Of a stretch of 40,614 bases of DNA, positions 1-7,556 are shown piece after piece. The stretch's first letter is position 1; every line of letters starts with the position of its first letter. This DNA is from Bacillus sp. 491mf. Its GTDB lineage: Bacteria; Bacillota; Bacilli; Bacillales; Bacillaceae_G. The position numbers and the translations under genes were made by a program. Under the pieces are notes generated by a model that was not told the DNA's origin, did not search any database, and saw only the letters and a list, made by a program, of their open reading frames with translations. The stretch lies in contig NZ_FOLV01000034.1 of assembly GCF_900112415.1 (NCBI RefSeq), positions 1 through 40,614 on the forward strand, written 5' to 3'.

Positions 1-75
1 TGGCTCCGCAGGTAGGACTCGAACCTACGACCGATCGGTTAACAGCCGATAGCTCTACCACTGAGCTACTGCGGA
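1..75 (-). tRNA. tRNA-Asn (anticodon GTT)
   Basis: Read on the minus strand this is a full cloverleaf: acceptor stem TCCGCAG, D-loop AGCTCAGTGGTAGAGC, anticodon loop CTGTTAACC with GTT at its centre, T-loop GGTTCGAGTCC, and an encoded CCA at the 3' end (bases 3-1). It supplies asparagine to translation. The window starts exactly at its 3' end, so more tRNA or rRNA genes may follow outside. Confidence 0.97.
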
Positions 76-93
76 ATATTTAAGACAATTTAT

Positions 94-191
94 ATCTTAT
101 AAAAATTCATTTTCTAAGTCAAGTGCTTCCTACAACATTCTGTAGTGACGTGACATGTTTATAATATACTGGATTGTTTTTTTAGTGTCAA
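94..191 (-). promoter_or_regulatory. Two tandem sigma-A promoters for the tRNA transcript
   Basis: The upstream promoter has -35 TTGACA (186-191), 17 bp, then -10 TATATT (163-168). The second has -35 TTGACT (117-122), 17 bp, then -10 TAAGAT (94-99). Both read toward the tRNA. Tandem strong promoters are typical of rRNA/tRNA operons in Bacillus, which suggests that a longer stable-RNA operon continues beyond the window edge (inference). Confidence 0.8.
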
Positions 192-198
192 GGAGTTT

Positions 199-645
199 TT
201 AAACCTGCTTTAATTTCCCTTTACACTTCCCGCACACATAACGAACTGTATTTACTCTGCGTCTTCTTACATATTGAAAATGACACGTTATACATTCATA
301 CACATATTGTTTTACCTCTACTTGTCTCCCGGACATTCTTTTACAAAAACGCGGTGCGTTCACCTGCTTTAATAATTCACGAAAGTCTTTATCTCTATGC
401 TGGTACCCTTTCCCCATAATATGCAAATGATAATGACATAACTCATGTTTAATTACTTCAATCAATTCCTTTTCCCCATACTTTACATAATAATGATAAT
501 TTAGTTCTATATTATGAGTGCTTAATATATACCGCCCACCTGTCGTACGTAACCGTTTATTAAACACCGCCTTATGCAAAAAAGGGCTCGCAAAATAATT
601 TATCGATACTTCCTCCACTAATCTCTGAATATCTACTTCATACAT
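199..645 (-). CDS. SprT-like zinc metalloprotein (YdcK family)
   Basis: 148-residue SprT-family protein. It shows the HExxH zinc-protease signature as HELCH in the middle, followed by a C-terminal zinc ribbon with two CxxC pairs (CITC and CGKC). Cytosolic SprT-like proteins of Firmicutes have no firmly known substrate; eukaryotic relatives cleave DNA-protein crosslinks. The ATG at 645 is preferred over one at 651 because AGGAG lies 8 bases upstream of it and only 2 bases from the other. It is monocistronic, followed at once by the tRNA promoters, and divergent from cmpA. Confidence 0.85.
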   Translation of the reverse strand: MYEVDIQRLVEEVSINYFASPFLHKAVFNKRLRTTGGRYILSTHNIELNYHYYVKYGEKELIEVIKHELCHYHLHIMGKGYQHRDKDFRELLKQVNAPRFCKRMSGRQVEVKQYVYECITCHFQYVRRRRVNTVRYVCGKCKGKLKQV

Positions 646-752
646 CCTCATCTCTCCTACCCATTAAAATAAATCCACACGTCTCGTCGGTCTCATGCAT
701 ACATTAAATAGTACATATACCCATCCTCATTCTTATCAAAGGAGGGATTCAT

Positions 753-866
753 ATGCCAGCATGGCTTCGCAAACAAATGCGGCGTGCTTATTATGAAAAA
801 AACCGCTATCAAATCAAATTACTTAACGAATGCTGGTTTTTTTATAAAAAAAAGCAACATCCCTAA
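753..866 (+). CDS. cmpA: Cortex morphogenetic protein CmpA
   Basis: Small gene of 37 codons. The product starts MPAWLRKQ, has QIKLLNECWFFYKKK near the end, and is rich in basic and aromatic residues. This matches CmpA of Bacillus subtilis in length and pattern. There CmpA acts in the mother cell during sporulation, with ClpXP, to remove SpoIVA from spores whose coat is not properly assembled. The start is set by a strong AAAGGAGG 7 bases upstream. A CATACATT at 698-705 resembles a sigma-E -10, though its -35 is poor. A hairpin follows the stop. Confidence 0.88.
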   Translation: MPAWLRKQMRRAYYEKNRYQIKLLNECWFFYKKKQHP

Positions 867-871
867 TAAAC

Positions 872-904
872 AAAGGGAATGGATCAACATATTCCACTCC
901 CTTT
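872..904. terminator. Hairpin between cmpA and tex
   Basis: AAAGGGAATGG (872-882) pairs with CCACTCCCTTT (894-904) with one mismatch. It lies between two convergent genes and has a short T-run on the plus side, so it probably terminates cmpA and possibly also tex. Confidence 0.6.
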
Positions 905-944
905 TCATTCAACTAACAATAAACGCATCCATAGGCGTGGCTTT

Positions 945-3116
945 TTAATCTTCTAACGGTAACATAGATAAAGCGACGCGTCCTTTTTTCATATCAACAT
1001 CATCGACCCACACTTTTACAATTTGTCCGACAGACACAATATCTAATGGATGTTTTACAAACTGTTTACTCATTTTCGAAATATGAACTAGTCCATCTTG
1101 TTTTACACCGATGTCAACAAAAGCACCGAAATCTACAACATTCCGAACTGTACCTTCTAATTCCATACCACGTTTTAAATCTTCTAGTTTTAAGATACCT
1201 TTTTTAAGAAGCGGCTTCGGTAATTCATCACGTAAGTCTCGCTCCGGACGGATAAGGGCATCAATAATGTCTCGCAGCGTTGGTTCACCAACGCCCGTTT
1301 GCTCTGATAACGAGGAAACTTCCACTTCCTCTAAGCGTTTTTGCAAATGAGGCTGTCCAACATCTGTAATAGATAACCCTAAACTTTTCACTAACAATTC
1401 CACATTCTTATATTGCTCTGGATGAATGCTTGTTCGATCAAGTGGATTCTCACCTTCTAAAACCCGTAAAAATCCGATGCATTGTTCATATGTCTTTGCA
1501 CCTAATCGTGGTATATCTTTCAGTTCAGCACGTTTCGTAAACTTCCCGCTCTCTTCACGTTTTTTCACAATATTTTTTGCAACTGTTTTTGATAAACCAG
1601 AAACATATTGTAATAAGGAAACAGAAGCAGTATTTACATTCACCCCAACTTGGTTTACAGCTGTTTCAACAACAAATGTTAATGATTCATTCAACCGTTT
1701 TTGCGATACATCATGTTGGTATTGCCCTACCCCAACAGACTTTGGATCAATCTTTACTAATTCTGCAAGCGGATCTTGCAAACGTCTCCCTATAGAAACC
1801 GCGCTTCTTTCTTCAACTTGCAAATTCGGAAACTCTTCTCTCGCTAATTCTGATGCGGAATATACACTTGCCCCCGCTTCATTGACAATAATATAAAACA
1901 CATCATGAGAAACTGTCTGTAGTACATCTACAATAAATTCTTCCGTTTCACGAGAAGCCGTACCATTTCCAATCGCAATTACTTCTACTTCATACTTTTC
2001 TAAAATGGAAATACATTTCTTTTTCGCTTCTTCATACTTCCGGACAGGCGGATGCGGATAGATGACATCGATATGAAGCACTTTCCCTGTATCATCTACA
2101 ACTGCTAGTTTACATCCCGTACGATAAGCAGGATCTACAGCCAACGCTACTTTCCCCTTCATCGGCGGTTGTAACAATAAATTCCGTAAGTTCTCTGAAA
2201 AAATATGAATTGCTTGTTCTTCCGCTACTTCCGTTAGCTCTTTACGAATTTCCCTTTCAATAGACGGTTGAATCAAACGCTTATAACCATCTTCAATTGC
2301 TTCTTGTACATAATTCGCACTTGGTACGAATGAATTATGAATAACTTTTTTATGTAAAAATTGAAGAACGTCTTCAATCGGAGGTACAATTGTTACTTTT
2401 AAAATTTCTTCTTTTTCACCACGATTCATCGCCAATACACGGTGAGGAACAACCTTTTGCACTGGTTCTTCATAGCTGTAATACATTTCGTATACATTCT
2501 TTTCGTCTTTTTCTTCATCTTTTACGGCTGCTGAAATTGTTCCTTTTCTAAAGGTAGTATTGCGAATCCAACTACGATAAGACGCTTCATCAGATACATA
2601 TTCTGCAATAATGTCTTTTGCCCCCTGCAATGCTTCTTCTGGCGACTGAACCTCTTTTTCTTCATTTACGAACACTTTTGCTTTTTCTAGCACGTCATCC
2701 TTCGCAAACGTTAATAACCACTCTGCCAAAGGTTCTAATCCCTTCTCTTTCGCAATCGTTGCTTTTGTTCTTCGTTTTTCTTTATATGGACGATATAAAT
2801 CCTCGACCTCTTGTAGTTTTGTTGCAGAGGTAATATTACGACGCAGTTCTTCTGTAAGCTTTCCCTTTTCATGAATTAAACGCAACACTTCTTCTTTACG
2901 ATTTTCAAGCTGTGTAATATATTGCCACCTTTCTAAAATCGAACGAATTTGCACTTCGTCTAATGAGTTTGTCCATTCTTTTCGGTAACGAGCAATAAAA
3001 GGGACCGTATTCCCTTCCTCTGTTAACTCAATAACATGACGAACTTGCTTCTCTGAAAAATTCAATTCTTTCGCTAGCGTTTTCATTAGCCCTTGGCGGT
3101 TATCTACCATTTCCAT
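945..3116 (-). CDS. tex: Tex-family transcription accessory protein
   Basis: 723-residue Tex (YdcI) protein, an RNA-binding factor linked to transcription. The order of parts is typical: N-terminal helical domain (FIARYRKE), YqgF/RNase H-like fold in the middle (ALAVDPAYRTGCK), helix-hairpin-helix region (GLSKTVAKNIVKKREESGKF and RLGAKTYEQ) and a C-terminal S1 domain (GTVRNVVDFGAFVDIG). Length is normal. I place the start at the ATG at 3116; AAGGAGG lies 11 bases upstream, and a TTG two codons earlier at 5-base spacing is an alternative. It follows ndoA behind a terminator and is therefore probably a separate transcript. Confidence 0.93.
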   Translation of the reverse strand: MEMVDNRQGLMKTLAKELNFSEKQVRHVIELTEEGNTVPFIARYRKEWTNSLDEVQIRSILERWQYITQLENRKEEVLRLIHEKGKLTEELRRNITSATKLQEVEDLYRPYKEKRRTKATIAKEKGLEPLAEWLLTFAKDDVLEKAKVFVNEEKEVQSPEEALQGAKDIIAEYVSDEASYRSWIRNTTFRKGTISAAVKDEEKDEKNVYEMYYSYEEPVQKVVPHRVLAMNRGEKEEILKVTIVPPIEDVLQFLHKKVIHNSFVPSANYVQEAIEDGYKRLIQPSIEREIRKELTEVAEEQAIHIFSENLRNLLLQPPMKGKVALAVDPAYRTGCKLAVVDDTGKVLHIDVIYPHPPVRKYEEAKKKCISILEKYEVEVIAIGNGTASRETEEFIVDVLQTVSHDVFYIIVNEAGASVYSASELAREEFPNLQVEERSAVSIGRRLQDPLAELVKIDPKSVGVGQYQHDVSQKRLNESLTFVVETAVNQVGVNVNTASVSLLQYVSGLSKTVAKNIVKKREESGKFTKRAELKDIPRLGAKTYEQCIGFLRVLEGENPLDRTSIHPEQYKNVELLVKSLGLSITDVGQPHLQKRLEEVEVSSLSEQTGVGEPTLRDIIDALIRPERDLRDELPKPLLKKGILKLEDLKRGMELEGTVRNVVDFGAFVDIGVKQDGLVHISKMSKQFVKHPLDIVSVGQIVKVWVDDVDMKKGRVALSMLPLED

Positions 3117-3141
3117 TTGCAACAAAACCTCCTTCAATAAT

Positions 3142-3172
3142 AAAAAAAGTTGCTCTTACAAGAGAGCAACTT
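3142..3172 (-). terminator. Terminator after ndoA
   Basis: AAGTTGCTCT (3147-3156) and AGAGCAACTT (3163-3172) form a perfect 10-bp stem with a 6-base loop, followed on the minus strand by a run of seven T (A-run at 3142-3148). Confidence 0.9.
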
Positions 3173-3182
3173 CAACGTTGAA

Positions 3183-3533
3183 CTAAAAATCTATCAGTCC
3201 TAAACTAATTTGCAGAGCTTCATCTACACGATTCATCATCAGATCGTCTAACTGAGTGATTTTGTCCGTTAAGCGCTGCTTATCGATTGTTCGAATCTGT
3301 TCGAGCAAGATAACCGAATCTCTCTCAAATCCATACTTTTTTGCATCAATTTCCACATGGGTGGGCAATTTTGCTTTCTGAATCTGTGCAGTAATGGCCG
3401 CCACAATTACAGTAGGACTAAAACGATTCCCAATGTCATTTTGAATGACCAGAACCGGACGAACGCCTCCTTGCTCAGAACCAACAACTGGGGAAAGATC
3501 TGCAAAATACACGTCGCCGCGTTTTACAATCAA
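3183..3533 (-). CDS. ndoA: Type II toxin endoribonuclease NdoA (MazF/PemK)
   Basis: 116-residue MazF-family toxin. It starts [20 protein letters not shown] and contains [13 protein letters not shown] and the conserved VAAITAQ strand, as in B. subtilis EndoA, which cuts mRNA at UACAU. It lies 4 bases downstream of its antitoxin gene in the same transcript. Length and motifs are intact, so it should be active. The pair is chromosomal and conserved in Bacillus next to alr and ydcC. Confidence 0.96.
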   Translation of the reverse strand: MIVKRGDVYFADLSPVVGSEQGGVRPVLVIQNDIGNRFSPTVIVAAITAQIQKAKLPTHVEIDAKKYGFERDSVILLEQIRTIDKQRLTDKITQLDDLMMNRVDEALQISLGLIDF

Positions 3534-3537
3534 AAGA

Positions 3538-3825
3538 TTACCCCCCGCTAACTAAGCGTTCTACTGTATGAGCTGCTTCATACTCTGCCAAGAAAGCTTC
3601 AGATGCAATACCAAGATTGATTTTTCCCATTTCAATGTACCCACGTCTCATTGATTCATGCTGGTAGCGCTTCTTTGTTTTATGTTGGCGCAATAGCAAT
3701 TGTGTTGCCTGGCAAATAAGTTCATGGCGATTCTTATTCTCTTGTTTTCCAATTCCGTCTAATTCTGTTACCACTTGTTTCGGCAACCGAACAACGATTT
3801 CAGTAGTTACACTTGATTCGGACAC
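3538..3825 (-). CDS. ndoAI: NdoAI antitoxin (MazE-like, ribbon-helix-helix)
   Basis: 95-residue partner of the NdoA toxin. The N-terminal part ([19 protein letters not shown]) is a ribbon-helix-helix DNA-binding and dimerisation domain; the acidic C-terminal part ([16 protein letters not shown]) binds and masks the toxin in the homologous complex. Translation starts with GTG, placed by GGAGGTG a few bases upstream. It is normally co-transcribed behind alr, but here the upstream gene is only a remnant, so the pair must use another promoter, probably in 3840-3910. Confidence 0.94.
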   Translation of the reverse strand: MSESSVTTEIVVRLPKQVVTELDGIGKQENKNRHELICQATQLLLRQHKTKKRYQHESMRRGYIEMGKINLGIASEAFLAEYEAAHTVERLVSGG

Positions 3826-4045
3826 AAAAATACACCTCCACCGTCAACTACACACACACATATACGACACCTATTGTAATAATACCATTGTATAGGGCCT
3901 GTTGCAAAGACTTCCTAATGTCTTGCTTTATGTTTTCCAACTTGGAAATAAAACATTCATTTCCTTGTACTTTTCTTTGTTATTCTTCTAAAGCGAGTTT
4001 CTCAAATTACCATCTAGTAAAAATATAAGTATTATAAACATACAT
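3826..4045. other. Gene-free stretch between ndoAI and the alr remnant
   Basis: This position is normally filled by most of alr. It holds an ACACACAC run near 3851 and, at 3895-3914, GGGCCTGTTGCAAAGACTTC, which resembles an IS6/IS240-type inverted-repeat end. I see no ORF with coding character and no clear terminator. It may supply the present ndoAI promoter (TACAAT elements near 3874 and 3890 on the minus strand), but the -35 elements are weak. Confidence 0.5.
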
Positions 4046-4213
4046 TTAAACCATTGCAACCTCCACTGCCCAATGACCATATGCATTTGCTTTCACAACA
4101 GAAAAAATCTCTACACCGTTAAGGATAATAGACTGAATACGAGTTACATTCTCATAAATCGCATCTAAGTTTACCTCGGCCCATGCATCACGATAAAATG
4201 GCGATTTTCCCAC
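4046..4213 (-). pseudogene. alr: Alanine racemase remnant (N-terminal 55 codons)
   Basis: On the minus strand a reading frame from GTG at 4213 encodes 55 residues: FYRDAWAEVNLDAIYENV, then VEIFSVVKANAYGHWAVEVA, then a stop. This is the N-terminus of an alanine racemase, including the lysine that holds pyridoxal phosphate (VVKANAYGH). An intact enzyme has about 390 residues; the rest of the barrel and the C-terminal domain are absent before ndoAI. It sits in the usual alr position between ydcC and ndoAI, so it is a decayed resident gene, not a transferred fragment. It cannot be enzymatically active. Confidence 0.88.
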
Positions 4214-4329
4214 CTAGAAAAAACACTCCCTTTATACGATATGCAGAGCTTATTCTTTTATATTCACTTTTTTCTCACCTTTATTACATCAGATTACATG
4301 AAATTTTTATCCATACATGAAGCCGTGCT

Positions 4330-4361
4330 AAAAAACGTGGTGTACACTGTAGTCACCACGT
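4330..4361 (-). terminator. Terminator after the ydcC lipoprotein gene
   Basis: ACGTGGTG (4335-4342) pairs with CACCACGT (4354-4361), followed on the minus strand by a run of T (A-run 4330-4335). It lies just behind the stop of the lipoprotein gene. Confidence 0.8.
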
Positions 4362-4370
4362 CTTAGTTGT

Positions 4371-5381
4371 TTACTTTACTTGTTTTTGAGTTACAGAACG
4401 CGCCACCATTAATAATTCTTCTTGTTTCAACTCTTTTGATACAAGCATATATTCCACTCCATTATGTGACCATGTAACAGAATCTTTTGTTAATGCCCCA
4501 ATTGCGAAACCTAAATCAACAGGCTCCCCGCTCACACTTTGCGTCGCAATAGTTGGTGCTACTTTCGCTTTTTCTTGTATTAATGTAAAACTCTTCTTAT
4601 TACCAGTGTACGTAAGAATATTACGTTTTCCGTTATCTGTATTAAATTCCTTCTCTTCTTTTAAAGTCATGCCTTGCGGTGTATCACTTGGATACAAAAC
4701 AGCAAATGGCTTTTCTTGTTGAGCTGTCGTTTGTATATCCACTTGTGCTCTAGACATATTTTGCTTCGTATCAAATGCACCTTTATCAAATTTCGCGTCA
4801 AACTTTACTTTCGAAAAATCCACTTGTACAAGAACATTTTGATCGTTATCCATCAATTTCACTGAAACAGGCGATAAATCTTTTTTATTAAATGTAATTT
4901 GTTGCTTTGGCAACATATTTTGATGATGATAGTTTGTTTTTGTTTCAAACACATAATATTTATCTGTTTTCTTAAACGAACGGTCCTTATCGTTCAAAAT
5001 ATCTCTAACAAGTGATTCATACAAATATGCTTGACTGCTATTTTGCGGCCAATCACTTTGAAAGCGAAAACTTTTATTTAAAGATGGAGTAAGAACAAAT
5101 ACACCTTCATCATTTCGTAAAATAATTTGACTTTGATCTTTCTTTGCATTTTTTAAATTCACTCGGTAATACGATGGTTTATTATACCAAACTTCAACAT
5201 CATACACTTGTGGTTCATTTCCCGTTTTAATCGATAGCTTCGCTTCTGCTTGATAGCTTTTCATATCTTTTACTCTTTCATTCAAATCTTGCACAACATC
5301 TTCTTTCTTCTTCTCCATACAACCAGCTAACAGAAAAACGGTCAACAAACCGACAATAAACAAAAATAGCCGCCTTTTCAT
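4371..5381 (-). CDS. ydcC: LolA-like lipoprotein YdcC
   Basis: 336-residue protein with a lipoprotein signal (hydrophobic residues 5-19, lipobox LLAGC, lipidated Cys21), so it should sit on the outer face of the membrane. The rest resembles the LolA/LppX-like fold (DUF4367 and YdcC families): VYDVEVWYNKPSYYRVNLKN early on, and VDLGFAIGALTKDSVTWSHN near the end. In B. subtilis ydcC is a sporulation gene of the sigma-E regulon; its molecular role is unknown. It lies downstream of acpS. A sigma-E type promoter and a large hairpin precede it, and a terminator follows. Confidence 0.85.
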   Translation of the reverse strand: MKRRLFLFIVGLLTVFLLAGCMEKKKEDVVQDLNERVKDMKSYQAEAKLSIKTGNEPQVYDVEVWYNKPSYYRVNLKNAKKDQSQIILRNDEGVFVLTPSLNKSFRFQSDWPQNSSQAYLYESLVRDILNDKDRSFKKTDKYYVFETKTNYHHQNMLPKQQITFNKKDLSPVSVKLMDNDQNVLVQVDFSKVKFDAKFDKGAFDTKQNMSRAQVDIQTTAQQEKPFAVLYPSDTPQGMTLKEEKEFNTDNGKRNILTYTGNKKSFTLIQEKAKVAPTIATQSVSGEPVDLGFAIGALTKDSVTWSHNGVEYMLVSKELKQEELLMVARSVTQKQVK

Positions 5382-5393
5382 ACGTTCAGCCCC

Positions 5394-5457
5394 TTTGTCT
5401 CAATAAGTAAGTGGAAGAAAGCCTCTTCCTTAACGCTACTCAAATATATGAGACAAA
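5394..5457 (-). other. Large hairpin in the acpS-ydcC gap
   Basis: TTTGTCTCA (5394-5402) pairs with TGAGACAAA (5449-5457); inside lies GGAAGA paired with TCTTCC (about 5413-5430). The outer arm overlaps the -10 of the sigma-E type promoter, so it may act as a read-through terminator of acpS or as a DNA site. Its function is not evident. Confidence 0.5.
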
Positions 5458-5471
5458 GAGATGAAATATGC
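5443..5471 (-). promoter_or_regulatory. Sigma-E type promoter of ydcC
   Basis: On the minus strand GCATATT (5465-5471), 14 bp, then CATATATT (5443-5450). This fits the sigma-E consensus (KMATATT, 14-15 bp, CATACAHT) and agrees with sigma-E control of ydcC known in B. subtilis. Confidence 0.75.
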
Positions 5472-5474
5472 AGA

Positions 5475-5834
5475 CTAGCTTGACGAGCTTTCTAAAACAA
5501 TCTGCGCTACCGCAAACTCTCGACTATGGCTAATTGAAAGATGAATCGTATGACTTGTATCGGCAAGTAAAATAGGTTTCCCTCTTTCATCATTCATAAT
5601 TTCAATATCCAAAAAACTAACCTCTTTGCCAATTCCAGTACCAAGCGCTTTCGAATACGCTTCTTTCGCTGCAAAGCGCCCTGCAACAAATTCACTACGT
5701 CTTTTTCCTTTTAACGCACAGGCCACTTGGCGCTCATTTTCCGTTAAAATACGCTCTGTAAATTTCGGCTGTCCCTCTATCATCTTTTCAATTCTTTCAA
5801 TTTCAATAATATCAATTCCAACTCCTACAATCAT
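5475..5834 (-). CDS. acpS: Holo-[acyl-carrier-protein] synthase AcpS
   Basis: 119-residue enzyme that moves 4'-phosphopantetheine from CoA to the serine of acyl carrier protein, needed for fatty-acid synthesis. The magnesium-binding residues are visible: Asp8 in [12 protein letters not shown] and Glu58 in [15 protein letters not shown]; the SISHS motif is near the end. The ATG at 5834 gives the family's normal length; an open frame continues 82 codons upstream but overlaps the divergent rhomboid gene and is not part of it. It is divergent from the rhomboid gene with an 88-bp gap. Confidence 0.96.
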   Translation of the reverse strand: MIVGVGIDIIEIERIEKMIEGQPKFTERILTENERQVACALKGKRRSEFVAGRFAAKEAYSKALGTGIGKEVSFLDIEIMNDERGKPILLADTSHTIHLSISHSREFAVAQIVLESSSS

Positions 5835-5922
5835 ATCCCGCCGTTCCTTCCTTCTATTTTCTTTCGCACTCTCATATTGTAAGAATAACAGACAATATGC
5901 TAACAGCAAAAGGAGTGTAAAT

Positions 5923-6492
5923 ATGAATACTCCATTCAAATACTCATTTTCTTCTTTCCCGCCGGTTACTATGGCACTACTTTTTATACAACTTGTTTTA
6001 CTATCATTAGGAAATAAGAGTCTCTCTATCGGAATCGCCTGTAACGAGTGTATAGCTGAAGGAGAATGGTGGCGACTCATTTCTTCATTATTTGTTCATA
6101 CAACATTTTCTCATTTTCTATCCAATAGCATCTGCTTCTTTGCGCTTGGATTTTCATTAGAAAAACAACTGCATGGCATTCGATTTTTATTTGTGTTTCT
6201 TACGTCTGGAATTATCGGAAATATTGCCTCTTACTTTTTCTTTCCGATCTACTATACTCATACAGGAGCTTCTGGTGCTATTTTCGGACTATTAGGAGTA
6301 CAGCTTTACCTATTCTATATGCAATTTCAGCCTACTAGAAGAAAAGAAATCCTTCTCTTTGTTACCATTTTATGTATTCTCCTTGCGTTTACATTTCTCG
6401 ATTCAACAACAAATTCAATTAGCCATCTAGCTGGATTACTTATAGGAGCTTGCTTAGGGCCATTATTCATAAAAAAAACAGATGGTGCATAA
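5923..6492 (+). CDS. Rhomboid-family intramembrane serine protease
   Basis: 189-residue integral membrane protein with about six hydrophobic segments. The rhomboid signature is complete: WWRL (residues 46-49 region), the HxxxN motif of TM2 (HFLSN), catalytic Ser117 in [11 protein letters not shown] and catalytic His168 in SHLAG. It corresponds to YdcA next to acpS in B. subtilis. Substrates are unknown. AGGAG 7 bases upstream supports the start. Its stop lies inside the stem of a terminator shared with uvsE. Confidence 0.9.
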   Translation: MNTPFKYSFSSFPPVTMALLFIQLVLLSLGNKSLSIGIACNECIAEGEWWRLISSLFVHTTFSHFLSNSICFFALGFSLEKQLHGIRFLFVFLTSGIIGNIASYFFFPIYYTHTGASGAIFGLLGVQLYLFYMQFQPTRRKEILLFVTILCILLAFTFLDSTTNSISHLAGLLIGACLGPLFIKKTDGA

Positions 6493-6521
6493 GCTTATTT
6501 CACCCAAAAGCTTGCACCATC
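6481..6521. terminator. Bidirectional terminator shared by rhomboid gene and uvsE
   Basis: GATGGTGC plus AAGCTT (6481-6496) pairs with AAGCTT plus GCACCATC (6508-6521), with an A-T bulge. The left arm holds the last codons and stop of the rhomboid gene; uvsE's stop is at 6495-6497, and its last codons form the right arm. Confidence 0.8.
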
Positions 6522-7457
6522 TATTATTTCCACTCCCACCTTATCTGTCATATCCCTCATCAACTGCAAGAGTGCTTCGTCTTTTTGTTTTGCCTCTATC
6601 ATACAGTGTATTTCTGGAACACTTCCTCTTATATGTCGCAAAAAAGAAACGAAAGAATTAGAATCAATAAAATCGGCATGCGCCCGCGGATTCTTCCCTT
6701 CTCGCGAACTCGAAATATGCATTTTAATCGGCAAAGGAGATTGTTCCCAAGTTTGCACAACACGTTCCCAGTGGCTTTCCCATTCTTCTAAATCATGATT
6801 CATCATATGATGATGTAAATCAAAAACTACCGGAATCCCAAGTTTTTCTCCTAAGTACAGCGTCTCTTTTAAAGAAAATGTAGTGTCATCATTTTCTAGC
6901 ATAATCATCTTTTGAATCCCAGCTGGAACAAGCGACCAGTTTTCAATAAATTTTTCTAGCGCTTGTTCTTTATTCCCATATGCACCACCAACATGTAAAA
7001 CACAACGATGCGTTCTATCGATTCCCATTCCCTGTAGCAACTTCCCATGCATCTGTAATGTTTTTAGCGACTGCTTTACAACAGGTGGACGCAATGAATT
7101 TAAAACAACAAAATGATCTGGATGAAAGTCAATTCGCATCCGTTTTTGTTTTGCGTATTCTCCAATTTTCCGTAAATTTTCTTGCAAAGGTTTTATATAG
7201 TCCCATTCTAACAACGCCTCATGGTTTGCCAGAGGAATTAATTTCGAACTTAAACGAAAGAATGAAATATCATGTCCATAATTATGTTTTAACAACCGTA
7301 AGCAATTCTCCAAATTAGAATTAGAAATCCTCTCTAAATTTTTGATTGCTGCTTCTCTGTCTTGCATTCGCTGAAACTTTGCATACGTCATTGTTTGCGA
7401 AGGAGAAGCATTTTTGACACGCACACTCATCGCAGCATACCCAAGCTTTACGAGCAT
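6495..7457 (-). CDS. uvsE: UV damage endonuclease UvsE
   Basis: 320-residue UvdE-type endonuclease, which nicks DNA 5' of UV photoproducts. It is a TIM barrel with metal ligands on separate strands: the start LVKLGYAAMSV, RIDFHPDHFVVLNS, CVLHVGGAYGNKEQAL, MIMLENDDTTF, VVFDLHHHMMNHD and IKMHISSSREG are all recognisable. The ATG at 7457 was chosen because GAGGAAAT lies just upstream and the family begins with this segment; a 19-codon upstream extension lacks support. It is convergent with the rhomboid gene. Confidence 0.93.
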   Translation of the reverse strand: MLVKLGYAAMSVRVKNASPSQTMTYAKFQRMQDREAAIKNLERISNSNLENCLRLLKHNYGHDISFFRLSSKLIPLANHEALLEWDYIKPLQENLRKIGEYAKQKRMRIDFHPDHFVVLNSLRPPVVKQSLKTLQMHGKLLQGMGIDRTHRCVLHVGGAYGNKEQALEKFIENWSLVPAGIQKMIMLENDDTTFSLKETLYLGEKLGIPVVFDLHHHMMNHDLEEWESHWERVVQTWEQSPLPIKMHISSSREGKNPRAHADFIDSNSFVSFLRHIRGSVPEIHCMIEAKQKDEALLQLMRDMTDKVGVEIIDGASFWVK

Positions 7458-7512
7458 TCCATTTCCTCTTTTCCGATACAAGTTTCTATGTAGTATACCC
7501 AAATAAAGATAC

Positions 7513-7540
7513 AAAAAAGACAGCCTTTTGAAAAAGACTG
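7513..7540 (-). terminator. Terminator after cshA
   Basis: CAGCCTTTT (7521-7529) and AAAAGACTG (7532-7540); on the minus-strand RNA the single mismatch becomes a U-G pair. A run of T follows (A-run 7513-7518). Confidence 0.8.
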
Positions 7541-7556
7541 CCTCTCTTCTATATGT

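Noticed and set aside
1426-1896. 156-codon plus-strand ORF within tex
   Set aside because: Shadow frame of a strongly supported coding region; no ribosome binding site and no recognisable domain.
4020-4046. Continuation of alr in another frame after the stop
   Set aside because: A weak KLALEE-like match near 3975-3995 on the minus strand is too short to separate from chance; no further alr segments follow.
5835-6080. N-terminal extension of acpS by 82 codons
   Set aside because: It overlaps the divergent rhomboid gene antisense, encodes nothing like AcpS, and the ATG at 5834 gives the exact family length with Asp8 in place.
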